DNA of 64,000 nucleotides. It comes from Streptomyces atratus (GTDB taxonomy: Bacteria; Actinomycetota; Actinomycetes; Streptomycetales; Streptomycetaceae). This document shows positions 1 to 9,555 of this stretch, in pieces; the stretch's first letter is position 1; every line of letters begins with the position of its first letter. The stretch lies in contig NZ_FPJO01000006.1 of assembly GCF_900119365.1 (NCBI RefSeq), positions 1 through 64,000 of the forward strand, written 5' to 3'. The position numbers were made by a program, and so were the translations under genes. The notes under the pieces are model-generated. The model made no database searches. It was not told the DNA's origin and was given only the letters and a program-made list of their open reading frames with translations.

Positions 1-1
1 C

Positions 2-292
2 TCGGAGGAGTACAAGCGGGACGCGATCGAACTCGTGCGGTCGTCGGGACGGACGGTGACCGAGGTTGCCCGGGAGCTCGGCGTCAGTTCGGAGTCACTG
101 CGGGGCTGGGTGAAGAAGGCCCGCGCTGCCCAGGACACCGGATCGGGACCTGGTTCCGTGCGAGCGGGGCGGGCCGCCGACGATCGGGACGAGGAGCTGA
201 AGCGGCTGCGGAAGCTGACCGCCGAGCAGGCGAAGACGATCGAGATCCTGAAAAAAGCGACTGCCTTCTTCGTGAAGGAGAGCGACCGGTGA
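2..292 (+). CDS. IS3-family transposase OrfA, cut by window edge
   Basis: This is the small DNA-binding subunit of an IS3-type element. The reading frame is open from base 2, so the true start lies outside the window; the GTG at 35 is internal. It shows the EYKRDAIELVRSSG opening, a helix-turn-helix (VTEVARELGVSSESLRGWV) and a C-terminal leucine-zipper-like segment ending IEILKKATAFFVKESDR. The stop overlaps the GTG of orfB by four bases, the usual IS3 arrangement. A second truncated IS3 copy lies at 36451-36950, but its OrfA differs clearly, so the two are not recent duplicates. Confidence 0.85.
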   Translation, partial: SEEYKRDAIELVRSSGRTVTEVARELGVSSESLRGWVKKARAAQDTGSGPGSVRAGRAADDRDEELKRLRKLTAEQAKTIEILKKATAFFVKESDR

Positions 293-396
293 GCAAGATA
301 TGCCGGTTCATCCACGCGGAGAAGGCGAACTATGCGGTCACGCTGCTGTCAGGGCACCGGTTCACCGCTGAGTCGAACGTCCGGGCGGGCCGGTGA
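289..396 (+). pseudogene. IS3-family OrfB (integrase) stub
   Basis: GTG at 289 begins the normal OrfB opening (VSKICRFIHAEKANYAV), but the match ends after about 20 residues and the frame stops at 396. The DDE catalytic domain, normally about 280 residues, is absent, so the element cannot transpose by itself. The sequence after it runs directly into the 3' end of the kinase gene on the opposite strand. Confidence 0.75.
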
Positions 397-447
397 CCGG
401 GTTCATCCTCGACAGTCGGCCGTGGGCTGCCTTACCTCCTGCCGCTG

Positions 448-3400
448 TCAGTGCGTCTCCAAGTCCCAGTCCATTTCCCAGCGTCGTATGGTCCCGTCCG
501 TGTCTCCGGAGAGCACGAACCGGGCATCCGGAGCAATCGCGAGAGCCGACACCGCACCCCGATGGCCTTCCAGGACTCGCAGGCACCGTCCGGTAGCCGG
601 ATCCCAGATCCTTACGGTGGTGTCGGATCCGCCGGAGACGACGAACCGGCCGTCGGGGGTGAACCGGATCTGCTTGGACTGCACCTGGGGCACCGAGTTG
701 ACGCCGCGCGGGCTGTCGGGTTCGTCACCGAAGACGCGCAGGCACTCGCCCGTGGCGGTGTCCCACAGGCGGATCGTACGGTCGGAGTATCCGCCGGAGG
801 ACAGGGCCTGGCGGCCGTCCGGGCTCAGGCAGACCGACAGTACCCAGTGGGTGTGGCCGCGGAGCGTGTGCCGACATCGCCCGGTCTCGAGGTCCCACAG
901 ACGCACCACGCCGTCCCGCCCGGCGGACACGGCCAGGTCCCGGCCCAGCCAGACCGCCCTGGCCTCCTGGCGGAGCGGCAGCTGCCGCTCGCAGGCGCCC
1001 GTCTCCAAGTTCCACAGCCTGATCGCGTCGTGCTGGGCGATCAGAGCCAGCCTCCGGTCACAGTCGAACGCCAACGCCCCCAGAACCGGTGGTCCGCCGA
1101 GCAGTGTGGTGCGGTCACCGGTTTCGACCGACCATGTGGTCACCGCCTTGCTTGTCCGGTACATCACGCGTGCTCCGTCGTCACTGATGCCGACCGGGCC
1201 GACAGCGTGGTGCGGCTGCGCGGCCGCCACCTGCCGGCAGGTCCCCTTGTCCAGGTCCCACACCCGGACGGTGCCATCGCGCACGCTCGACGCGGCGAAC
1301 CGGCCGTCCGCGCTCATGTCCAGCGAGTCCACCAGCGTGCCGGTGTCGTAGACCGTTGCGGCCCAGGCCGCACGCAGCCCGACCCGTACCACGGACTGCC
1401 CGAGTTCCCGCCATGCCGCGAGCAGCCGGGGCTCGCGCTCGTGTCCGGGCACCGCCCTTGCCTCCGCGAGAAGGTCCAGGGCTGCACGGGGGTGATCGGC
1501 CCGCAGGGCCCGGTTGAGCAGGCCGGCCGCCTCGGCGGCCCGGAGGGCCAGTTCCCCGTGCTCACGCGGCCTGCTCAGCCGGGACGGGGCGGCGTACGGC
1601 GCCGTCATCGTCCACCAGCGCAAAAGGCCGTCCTGCCACGCGGTTTGCAGGACTCCCGACTCCGCGTCGAGGTGGACCGCGAGTACCCGGGCGCCGTCCG
1701 CGCGCAGGGTGCGCAGGCACCGTCCTTCGGCGAGCGGCCACAGCCGGACGGTGTCGTCCACGTCGGTGGACACCACATAGCCGCCGGTCACCGATACCTG
1801 GGGCAGTCTGCCCACGCCGTCCAGTGTCCGGTCACGGCCCTCGGTCAACTCCCAGACCCGGATCCGGCCGTTGGAAGCAACGGCTGCTAGATCCGCGTCG
1901 GCGCTGAGAAAGGCCGAGGTGGAGCGTCCGCAGTCGTCGAGGACCTGGACGAGGCGGCCTTTGTCGACGTCCCACAGACGGGCCGTTGCGTCGTAGCGGC
2001 CCGCGGCGAGCACCAGCCGCCCGTCGTTGCTGACCGCCGCCGTCGCATGGTTGTCGTGCCCGTCGATGACCTGCCGGAGCGAACCGCTGGGGAAGTCCCA
2101 GACGAGAACGACGCCGCCGTGATACGCAACGACGGCAACCCGTCCGTCGCCGCTGAGGTGGACCGAATTCGGCCAGTGCAGAATCCGGTCCAGCCCCGTG
2201 TGGTGACGGCCGAAGACCGCGTCGAACACGCGGAGGCAGCGCCCTTCTTCCAGGTCCCAGAAACGCACCGTGCAGAACGCGGCGGTGACCGCGAACCGGC
2301 CGTCGGCGCTGATGCCGAGTTGGACGATCCCGTCGTGCGGGCCGATGGGCACCGCCGACTCCCGCAGGAGCCGTCCTTCGCGGACGTTCCACACCCGAAG
2401 CAACCCGTCGCACACGGACACCGCGCGGGTGCCGTCCTCAGTGAAGCGGATCCGCAGCGACGGATCAGCCGGCCTGACCCACATGCCGAACGACGGGTCG
2501 TACTCGCCGTCGCGCTGTCGGACGTCGTACCAAGGAATGCGGCGCGTACCGCTCGGCTGCCCGGTCCCGGACGTGATCTCCCGGTGAAGCAGCGCGTCCG
2601 CCTGGTCCTGGTCGCGGCGCTCCCGGTGCACCTCGGCGAGCAGTCGACGGGCCTCGTCGGCATCAGCGCCCACCGAGGCCGCCGCGTCCAGCGTCACGAG
2701 GACGTCCTCGTCGGTGCGCTCGCCACGGCGCCACGCCAGCAGGCCCGCGTTGTAGGTGGCGTTCAGATGCTGCGGATCGGCACCCAGAGCTGCGGCGAAC
2801 ATCTCGCCCGCCTCTGCCGGGCGGCCGAGGTCGAGCATGGAGATGCCACGGTTGTTCAGCTCGTCGGCCCGCAGATCCGCCGGAGCCGGGAGCACACGCC
2901 GGTACGGCGTTCCGGTCAGGCGCCGGTGGATCTCGGTGAGTTCAGCGGCGACCTCGGCCATCGACGCCGGCCGGGCCGCCGGATCCAGGCGCAGGCAACG
3001 CTCCAGCAGGGCGGCGAGCGCCGGTGGAAGCTCGGGCAGACCCGGCGTCGGCTGCTCGCGCAGGGCGGCCAGCGCCTCACCGGCCACCGCGCCGAACACC
3101 CAAGTGATCCCGCCGGCGAACATCTCCAGCACGGACGCCCCGAAGCTGTAGACGTCGGTACGCCGACCGAGCGGCTGCCCCGTCATCTGCTCGGGCGAGG
3201 CGTAGGCAGGCGTCAGTCCCGCGTTGGACACCAGAGCACTCGCCTCGGGGTGCGCGAACGCCGTCACCGGGACAGTGTCCGTGGCTGCGGCTGTGGCGCA
3301 AGCACGGGCGAGCCCGAAGTCGGTCACCTTCGCAACGAGATCGTTCGCACTGACATCCAGCAGTATGTTGGCGGGCTTGACATCCTGATGAACGACGCCC

Positions 3401-3816
3401 TGGTCGTGCGCGTGCTGCAACCCCCGGGCACACTGCACCGCCACATCCAGGATGCGTCCCAGCGCAGTCGTACGGCCGCCGGCGTACAGGCGTCGATCGC
3501 CGATCCAGTCACGCAGGCTGCCTCCCGTCACGTACTCGGCGAACACCCGTGGCAGCCCGTCGAGAACGCGAACATAGTGGCAGCCGCACACGTTCGGATG
3601 CAGGCCGAGCGACACCCAGATCTCCGCCTCGGCGGTAAACCGGTCCTGATCCGCCGCTGTCCGGAACAGCTCCGGCCGTGGAGACTTGACGGCGAGGTCT
3701 GTGCCCCATGCCAGGTGACGCACCCGGTACACCAGACCCATGCCGCCGTCCTCGTGTACCTCGACAACCTCGTACCGCCCGTCGACGACCTGGCCCGTGC
3801 GCCAAACCCCGCCCAC
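448..3816 (-). CDS. Serine/threonine protein kinase with TPR and WD40 repeats
   Basis: About 1122 residues. The N-terminal kinase domain (residues 13-285) has a glycine loop with GGMG at 24-27, ATP-binding Lys in AVK (K44), a catalytic loop HQDVKPANILL (D145, N150) and DFG at 166. The usual HRD Arg is Gln, so it is a non-RD kinase. A TPR-like segment (about 315-410) and two blocks of WD40 repeats (about 450-760 and 850-1120, with many D-R/G-x-h-R-hW-D strands) follow, predicting a scaffold for partner proteins. No transmembrane segment is seen, so it is probably cytosolic. The GTG at 3816 is chosen because GGGAGG lies six bases upstream; the frame is open to 3942. It stands alone and its targets are unknown. 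Confidence 0.88.
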   Translation of the reverse strand: MGGVWRTGQVVDGRYEVVEVHEDGGMGLVYRVRHLAWGTDLAVKSPRPELFRTAADQDRFTAEAEIWVSLGLHPNVCGCHYVRVLDGLPRVFAEYVTGGSLRDWIGDRRLYAGGRTTALGRILDVAVQCARGLQHAHDQGVVHQDVKPANILLDVSANDLVAKVTDFGLARACATAAATDTVPVTAFAHPEASALVSNAGLTPAYASPEQMTGQPLGRRTDVYSFGASVLEMFAGGITWVFGAVAGEALAALREQPTPGLPELPPALAALLERCLRLDPAARPASMAEVAAELTEIHRRLTGTPYRRVLPAPADLRADELNNRGISMLDLGRPAEAGEMFAAALGADPQHLNATYNAGLLAWRRGERTDEDVLVTLDAAASVGADADEARRLLAEVHRERRDQDQADALLHREITSGTGQPSGTRRIPWYDVRQRDGEYDPSFGMWVRPADPSLRIRFTEDGTRAVSVCDGLLRVWNVREGRLLRESAVPIGPHDGIVQLGISADGRFAVTAAFCTVRFWDLEEGRCLRVFDAVFGRHHTGLDRILHWPNSVHLSGDGRVAVVAYHGGVVLVWDFPSGSLRQVIDGHDNHATAAVSNDGRLVLAAGRYDATARLWDVDKGRLVQVLDDCGRSTSAFLSADADLAAVASNGRIRVWELTEGRDRTLDGVGRLPQVSVTGGYVVSTDVDDTVRLWPLAEGRCLRTLRADGARVLAVHLDAESGVLQTAWQDGLLRWWTMTAPYAAPSRLSRPREHGELALRAAEAAGLLNRALRADHPRAALDLLAEARAVPGHEREPRLLAAWRELGQSVVRVGLRAAWAATVYDTGTLVDSLDMSADGRFAASSVRDGTVRVWDLDKGTCRQVAAAQPHHAVGPVGISDDGARVMYRTSKAVTTWSVETGDRTTLLGGPPVLGALAFDCDRRLALIAQHDAIRLWNLETGACERQLPLRQEARAVWLGRDLAVSAGRDGVVRLWDLETGRCRHTLRGHTHWVLSVCLSPDGRQALSSGGYSDRTIRLWDTATGECLRVFGDEPDSPRGVNSVPQVQSKQIRFTPDGRFVVSGGSDTTVRIWDPATGRCLRVLEGHRGAVSALAIAPDARFVLSGDTDGTIRRWEMDWDLETH

Positions 3817-4015
3817 GCCGTACCTCCCAACCCGCTCTGCCCCGCAGACACACACTCGCCCTGTACCGATCCACGCGAACAGCACGGCCGGCGGTTGCAC
3901 GAACACTCCCGGGGCGCTGCCACCTGACGACTTCCACAGCATTCGAAGACGGTCCGGCTGGTCCGGGGGAGTGTCTGATCAACGGCGGATCTGCTGATCA
4001 AGGGAGAGACGCCAC

Positions 4016-4252
4016 GTGAGCGAGACGACGATCGAGCACGAGTCCGTGGAGGAGCCGACCAGCGGTGGGATGCCCGCAGCCGCGTCGGACGAGCAGCTCG
4101 TCGCGATGCCGGTCGACCGGGCCCGGAGCGAGGGCCTGCAGATCATCGCCGCCGCCAACGACCCCCTCCCCCGCTCTTATCCCGGCGTGCGTGAAATCCA
4201 CATCGACACCGACAACCGGTTCTTCGACCACGCCCCGCGCCGCGACAACTGA
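4016..4252 (+). pseudogene. IS256-type transposase N-terminal stub
   Basis: GTG at 4016 follows an AAGGGAGAG ribosome site. The first 45 residues, especially DEQLVAMPVDRARSEGLQ, resemble the N-terminus of actinobacterial IS256/Mutator transposases as I remember them. The continuation that should read LTGEGGLLQQLTKRVLE is replaced by unrelated sequence ending at 4252. The family call is inference from one conserved segment. It could alternatively be a small unrelated gene, since the ribosome site is intact. Confidence 0.5.
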
Positions 4253-4399
4253 CCGTCTACGCCCTGCACTTTCGCAGAAGAGCCGCGGGGGCCGGCACCC
4301 TTCCCGCCCCCGCGCTCGGCTGAACGACAGTTGACGGACTGAGCGGCGGCCTCCAGTCGGCTCTTCCAGCCGGTCCCAGGCTGTCGCCGGCCGTGGCTT

Positions 4400-5343
4400 T
4401 CAGCGGCGGGCTGCCCCGTGCAGGTGCCGGCGCAGCTGTGCGCGCAGTTGCGGCAGAGGGACGCTCGCGCCGAGCCGCCGCAGGAAGTCGGCGGCATCCC
4501 AGGTGATCAGGCCGCCCTGTCGGGAGAGGTACAGGCCCACCTGGTCGATGCCGAACTGGTTGTCGTAGTCGAGCAGGAGGTATCCGGCGAGCTGATAGAT
4601 CTCTTCGCGGCCCAGGCGGCGGGGGTCCTTGGTGGCTTTGCAGTCCAGCAGGAGGCCGCCGAGGATGTAGTCGGCGTCGGCGCCGCCGATGTCGCCGCTG
4701 CCGGCGAAGACCGGACCGTCTCGGGCTGCGCCACCTCGCCCACACGGGAGCCGGGGCCGTGGCCGGTCAGATGCATCTCCGACTCGGCGTGTCCCAGCCA
4801 CCGGTTGGCCACCTCGGCGATGGCTGGGCCGAAGCGGAAGGACTGGGTCAGGCGCAGTTGCTCGGCCGGGAAGCCGGTCATCACATCGCGCGCGTTACGC
4901 CAGCCGTAGATCTGCTGGGCCGGATCCCCGACACACACCCGCTGTGCGTCCTGGGCGAGGAAGACCTCCTCCAGTACCGGGTTGGTGTCCTGGGCCTCGT
5001 CCAGCAGGACAAAGTCCGCCCCAAGCTGCGGGGAGGTCATCGCCCACAACTTCATGCAGTGGTCGTGCTCGAACCGCAGCCGGCCCGCGGGCAAGCAGAT
5101 GTCCTCCCACGCACGATGCGCGTAGGGCAGCAGAGTGCGGGCGAGATAGTCCTGGCCAGGACCGTCGAGGCCGTTGACCGGCTCCATATGGCGGGCCATG
5201 ACCTGCCGGTCGGTGGTGTAGCAGAACTTGCGGACCATGCCCATCACCAGACGCGCGGCGTGAGTCGCTCCGGCGACCAGGGCCAGGTCCCGGCCGGAGG
5301 CGAACACCTCACGGGCAGCCTGCTGCTCCTTCGTCGGCTCCAT
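4400..5343 (-). pseudogene. Decayed UvrD-like helicase fused to an unrelated C-terminus
   Basis: ATG at 5343 follows GAGAGGAA. The opening TKEQQAAREVFASGRDLALVAGA is that of a UvrD-type helicase, but the Walker A (GTGKT) is gone: after VAGA the reading jumps to HAARLVMGMVRKFCY. Later motifs survive: DEAQD (motif II), GDPAQQIYGWR and LTQSFRFGPAIA (motif IV). Near 4700-4740 the frame shifts, and the best reading continues as DADYILGGLLLDCKATKD to the stop at 4400, resembling a different hypothetical family. The internal deletion plus frameshift argue that it is not functional. Confidence 0.7.
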
Positions 5344-6080
5344 GGCCGTGAATTCCTCTCTGGGGAAGCGCGGCTTCATGTACCGCAGCCCCAGAGGCTG
5401 GACCAGCTGATGACCAACCGTCAATACAACCATACGTTCGGTAGCCAGTTCTGGCCGAATTCAGGACGGGCTGCACAAGGCGGCGTCACGGACCTGGGCA
5501 CCGCGCTGTTCCTCAACCACACGCCGATCGGGGACATCTTCACCCTGCCCGGCGGCTGCGGGGCGATCGGCGCAGGCGCCCTTGCCGCGGCCGGCGGCGG
5601 GCGCCGGCTGATGGCCGTCTTCATCGAGACCGCGGTGCGCTCCGGCGCGGGCAAACAGGGCCGGGCCGTGCCCTCATCCCGCCCCGGCTGCCCGCTCCCG
5701 CCCTTCGCCGGCCTCGCCGGACACCATGTCGCCCTCCGCAGGGCCGCGCGGCTGTCCCAGCGCGGCCTCGCCGTGGCCGCGGCCGTCTAGACCAATGTGC
5801 CCGCCGGCGTGGGCGGGGCTGGGGCCCTTTCTCTGGCATCCGGTCTGATACGTGATCAGCGACTCGGTGATCAGAAGGAAACGTCAGGCGCCATGGACGT
5901 CTGCCAGGTGGCGGCTCACGCTGCCCGCCACCATAGGCGGCGCTGCGGTGGCCCCGGCTGACTTTCCGACGCGTTCGCCGACCGAGCCGCGCAGAGCGCA
6001 GGGAACCACACGCCGCGAAATTCGACAGCCCCCCGCCAGGGGCTTGGCGTTGCGGGCTCGTGTGCCTAACGTATGAGCAG
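5344..6080. other. No gene assigned
   Basis: No start with a ribosome site leads to a recognisable protein. A plus-strand reading around 5500-5790 (GDIFTLPGGCGAIGAGALAAAGG...) has coding-like composition and may be the tail of a lost gene, but I cannot name it. Confidence 0.4.
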
Positions 6081-6101
6081 AACATGAGCCCTACTCACGT
6101 T
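6081..6101. promoter_or_regulatory. Probable TetR operator before the alpha-galactosidase gene
   Basis: Imperfect palindrome with arms AACATGAG and CTCACGTT around CCCTA, ending 11 bases before the GTG at 6113. It matches the site at 10206-10226 in 18 of 21 positions. That second site lies between the divergent TetR and beta-glucosidase genes. Assignment to the TetR at 9556-10179 is inference. Confidence 0.7.
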
Positions 6102-6112
6102 TGAGGATTTGC

Positions 6113-8173
6113 GTGATCACTCACCACTCCGAAGCCCGCCTCTGGCTTCTGAGCACTCCCGGCACCTCTTACGCCTTCCAGCTGGACGCCGACGACGTCC
6201 CCCGGCACGTGCACTGGGGCCGGCCGCTGACCCTGGAGCAGGCCGTCGTGATCGCGGCCGACCTGCCCGACGAGGACCCCGGCAGCGACGACCCGGGGGG
6301 TGAGGAGTACGTGGTCGAGGGCGGCCTGCGGTTCGGGGCGCCCTCGCTGACCGTACGGTTCGACGACGGTGTCCGCGGCTTCGAGTGGCGGTTCCTCTCG
6401 CACACGGTCGAGGACGACCTGCTCACGCTCTCCTTCACCGACCGTGTCCGCTCCCTCGGTCTCGACCTGCACTACCGGCTCCGGGACGGCCATGACCAGA
6501 TCGAGCGCTGGGCCGTCCTCACCGCGGACGAGCCGGTTGACGTCCTGCGGTTCGACTCCGCCGCCTGGACGCTGCCCGCCCGCGACGACTACCGGGTCAG
6601 TCATGTGGTGGGGGAATGGGGTCGGGAGTTCCAACTCCGGCGCGACCGGGTGCCCGTCGGGGAGACCGTGTTCACCAGCCGCCTCGGCATCACGGGACAG
6701 CACGCCGGGCCGTGGCTGATGCTCGACGCGCAGGACGCCGCCGAGGAACACGGCGAGGTCTGGAGCGCGGCCCTGTCCTGGAGCGGCAGTCGCCGGATCA
6801 CCCTGCGCCGCGACGCCTACGGCCGCGCCTCCTGGACGGGCGGGTTCGGCCACGAGGGCCTGGTCTGGAAGCTGGCCGCCGGCGAGCGTCTGGAGACCCC
6901 CGTCTTCACCGGGCTGTATGCCCCCGACGGCTTCGGCGGCACCAGCCGCCGCTGGCACGCCTACGTCGAACGCGAGGTGCTGCCCGCCCGTCCTGCCGAA
7001 CGCCCTTTGATCTTCAACTCGTGGGAGGCGACCGAGTTCGACATCAGCGAGAAGCAGCAGACCGAGCTGGCCGACCTGGCCGCGGGTCTCGGCGTCGAGG
7101 TCTTCGTCGTGGACGACGCCTGGTTCGGCGCCCGCACCAGCGACATGGCCGGGCTCGGCGACTGGTGGCCCAACCCCGACCGCTTCCCGAACGGCCTGGG
7201 CCCGCTCGCCGACCACGTCCGCGCGCTGGGCATGGGCTTCGGTCTGTGGGTCGAGCCCGAGGCGGTCAACCCCGACAGCGACCTCTTCCGTGCGCACCCC
7301 GACTGGATCCTCTGCCAGGACGGCCGTACCCGCACCCAGCGCCGCCACCAGCACGTGCTGAACTTCGCCCGCCGCGACGTCCGGGAATGGGCGGTCGATT
7401 GGCTGGTCAGGACCGTCACCGAGCTGGACGTGGCCTTCCTCAAATGGGACATGAACCGGCCCTTCAGCGAGGCAGGGCAGCCTGGGGCCGCCGACCCCGA
7501 CCGGGTCTGGATCGAGCACACGCGCGGGGTCTACGAGGTGATGGACCGGCTGCGCGCCGCCCGTCCCGGCCTGTACCTGGAATCGTGCGCGGGCGGCGGC
7601 GGCCGGGCCGACCTGGGCGTGCTGGCCCGCGCCGACCAGGTCTGGACGTCGGACAACACCGACGCCGCCGACCGGGTCGCGATCCAGCACGGCCACTGCC
7701 AGCTGCTGCCCGCCCGGACCATGGGCGCCTGGGTCACCGACAGCCCGCACAGCTTCACCGCCCGCCCGACCTCGATCCGGTACCGCTTCCATGTCTCGAT
7801 GGCCGGGGCGATGGGCATCGGCGGCAACCTGCGGAACTGGAGCGAGGAGGATCTGGCCTGGGCCCGGATGCTGGTCGAGCAGTACAAGCGGATCCGGCCC
7901 GCGGTGCACGGCGGCGTCCAGTACCGCCTGGAGCACGACGCCGTGCAGTACCTCACCGAGAACGAGGTCGTCGTCTTCCAGTTCCAGCCGTCCGCGCCGG
8001 CCCGCTCGGTCGCCCGCACCCGGCTGAAGGGCCTCGACCCCGACGCCCGCTACCGGGACGAGACCACCGGCGCCGTCCACGAGGGCGCCGTCCTGCTCAG
8101 CCACGGTCTCCCGCCGCTGCTGTCCTTCGACTGGACGAGCGAGCTCGTCCACCTCAAGAAGGTGCCCCGATGA
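6113..8173 (+). CDS. Alpha-galactosidase, GH36 family
   Basis: About 686 residues, near the usual size of bacterial GH36 enzymes. It should hydrolyse terminal alpha-1,6-linked galactose from oligosaccharides such as melibiose or raffinose. The N-terminal half is a beta-sandwich; the TIM barrel carries KWDMN with nucleophile D446 and SDNTDA with acid/base D514, plus FVVDDAWFG and WVEPEAVNPDSDL. No signal peptide is seen, so it is cytosolic and probably acts on sugar imported by the adjacent transporter. The GTG at 6113 is preferred over TTG at 6101 because TGAGGA lies just upstream. The stop overlaps the transporter start (ATGA), indicating an operon. The upstream palindrome suggests TetR repression. 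Confidence 0.9.
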   Translation: MITHHSEARLWLLSTPGTSYAFQLDADDVPRHVHWGRPLTLEQAVVIAADLPDEDPGSDDPGGEEYVVEGGLRFGAPSLTVRFDDGVRGFEWRFLSHTVEDDLLTLSFTDRVRSLGLDLHYRLRDGHDQIERWAVLTADEPVDVLRFDSAAWTLPARDDYRVSHVVGEWGREFQLRRDRVPVGETVFTSRLGITGQHAGPWLMLDAQDAAEEHGEVWSAALSWSGSRRITLRRDAYGRASWTGGFGHEGLVWKLAAGERLETPVFTGLYAPDGFGGTSRRWHAYVEREVLPARPAERPLIFNSWEATEFDISEKQQTELADLAAGLGVEVFVVDDAWFGARTSDMAGLGDWWPNPDRFPNGLGPLADHVRALGMGFGLWVEPEAVNPDSDLFRAHPDWILCQDGRTRTQRRHQHVLNFARRDVREWAVDWLVRTVTELDVAFLKWDMNRPFSEAGQPGAADPDRVWIEHTRGVYEVMDRLRAARPGLYLESCAGGGGRADLGVLARADQVWTSDNTDAADRVAIQHGHCQLLPARTMGAWVTDSPHSFTARPTSIRYRFHVSMAGAMGIGGNLRNWSEEDLAWARMLVEQYKRIRPAVHGGVQYRLEHDAVQYLTENEVVVFQFQPSAPARSVARTRLKGLDPDARYRDETTGAVHEGAVLLSHGLPPLLSFDWTSELVHLKKVPR

Positions 8174-9423
8174 GCCTCGCCCCCGAGGCCCTCGCCGAGC
8201 CGACCCGTAAGGTCGGCTCCGGCTGGGTCGCCCTGTACGTCCTGGCCAACGTCGGGATGTTCATCCCGCTTCAGGCGCCGACCACATTCCTGATGCCCGA
8301 GCAGATCGCCCAGATCGACCCGGCGGGGAAGGTCGGCAGCTACGCCTGGGTCAGCATGATGGGCGCAATCTCGGGAATCGTCCTCGCGCCGCTGGCCGGT
8401 GCCCTCAGCGACCGCACCACCAGCCGGTTCGGCCGCCGCCGACCGTGGATGATCGCGGGCTCGCTGGTCTGCATGGTGGCACTGGTCTGCATCGGCATCC
8501 AGACGACCGTCGCCGGGGTCGCGCTCGGCTCCCTCGTGCTGTCCGCCAGCTTCATGATCATCGGTGCCGGACTCTCCCCCGTGGTGCCCGACCAGGTCCC
8601 GGTCGCCCAGCGCGGTGTGGTGCTGGGCTGGGCCATGGTCCCGCAGGCCGGCAGCATGATCGCGGGTGGGCTACTGCTCGGGCTGGTCACGGGCTTCTCC
8701 GCGCAGTACATGCTGATGGCCGCTTTGCCGCTGCTGATAATGCTGTTCGCGGCCACCATGAAGGATCCACCGCTACCCCGCCGGCAGCGCGATCCGTTCT
8801 CTCTGCGTACTTTCCTGGACGGCTACCGAATCAACCCGCGCGAACACCCCGACTTCGTCTGGGCGATGAGCTCCCGGTTCATCATGGGGCTGGGCTACGG
8901 GATGGGCACGCTCTACCTGCCGTACTTCCTGGACGACGTACTGCACTACGAGCAGTTGTTCCCCGGCCAGTCGACCGAGGACGGCCTGCTCATCGTGATC
9001 GGCGTCAACTGCCTGGCCACGATCTCGACGGTCGTCCTCAGCGGCTGGCTCTCCGACATGCTGGGCAAGCGACGCATGCTGGTCTTCCTCGGCGGCGTCA
9101 CGATGGCCGTCGCCGCGGTCCCACTCGCGCTGTCGCCCACGTGGACCATGACGCTGGTCGCAGCCGTCATCCTGGGCCTGGGCTACGGCGTGTACCTGGC
9201 CGTCGACACCGCCCTGGTCACCGAGGTGCTCCCCGCCTCGGCGGACCGCGGCAAGGACATGGCCCTGGCCAACCTGATGACCTCCCTGCCCTACGTTCTC
9301 GTTCCCCCGATCGCCTCGGTCGTGCTCGGCAGTCCGGGGGGATACCGCTCGCTGTTCCTCTGCTCCGCGGTCATGTCCGCGCTGGGCGCGGTATTGGTCT
9401 GGAAGGTCAAGGCCGTCCGCTAG
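8170..9423 (+). CDS. MFS transporter, probable glycoside importer
   Basis: About 417 residues with roughly twelve hydrophobic segments. The signature loop between helices 2 and 3 reads GALSDRTTSRFGRRRPWM, typical of the glycoside-cation symporter-like and related sugar branches of the major facilitator superfamily. The ATG overlaps the alpha-galactosidase stop by four bases, so the two are translationally coupled. The context predicts uptake of the galactoside or glucoside hydrolysed by the two flanking enzymes. A GC-rich hairpin follows at 9430-9449. The substrate is inferred from the neighbours only. Confidence 0.85.
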   Translation: MSLAPEALAEPTRKVGSGWVALYVLANVGMFIPLQAPTTFLMPEQIAQIDPAGKVGSYAWVSMMGAISGIVLAPLAGALSDRTTSRFGRRRPWMIAGSLVCMVALVCIGIQTTVAGVALGSLVLSASFMIIGAGLSPVVPDQVPVAQRGVVLGWAMVPQAGSMIAGGLLLGLVTGFSAQYMLMAALPLLIMLFAATMKDPPLPRRQRDPFSLRTFLDGYRINPREHPDFVWAMSSRFIMGLGYGMGTLYLPYFLDDVLHYEQLFPGQSTEDGLLIVIGVNCLATISTVVLSGWLSDMLGKRRMLVFLGGVTMAVAAVPLALSPTWTMTLVAAVILGLGYGVYLAVDTALVTEVLPASADRGKDMALANLMTSLPYVLVPPIASVVLGSPGGYRSLFLCSAVMSALGAVLVWKVKAVR

Positions 9424-9429
9424 CACTCA

Positions 9430-9449
9430 GGAGGACGGCGGCGTCCTCC
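9430..9449. terminator. Hairpin between convergent transporter and TetR genes
   Basis: Arms GGAGGACG and CGTCCTCC around a four-base loop, seven bases after the transporter stop. No T-run follows, as is common in actinomycetes. Confidence 0.5.
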
Positions 9450-9555
9450 GGCAGATTCAGGGCATCACCCGACGTGGCGTGCAACAGCACCCGGGCGGCT
9501 CCAGCCATTCGTGCCTCCGGCCCCGAAGCACCCCTTGACCACTACTAGTTGCCAG

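Noticed and set aside
6095..8152. 685-residue open frame antisense to the alpha-galactosidase gene
   Set aside because: It mirrors codon bias of the plus-strand GH36 gene, is Gly/Val/Gln/Pro-rich and has no family motif. The GH36 catalytic residues prove the other strand.
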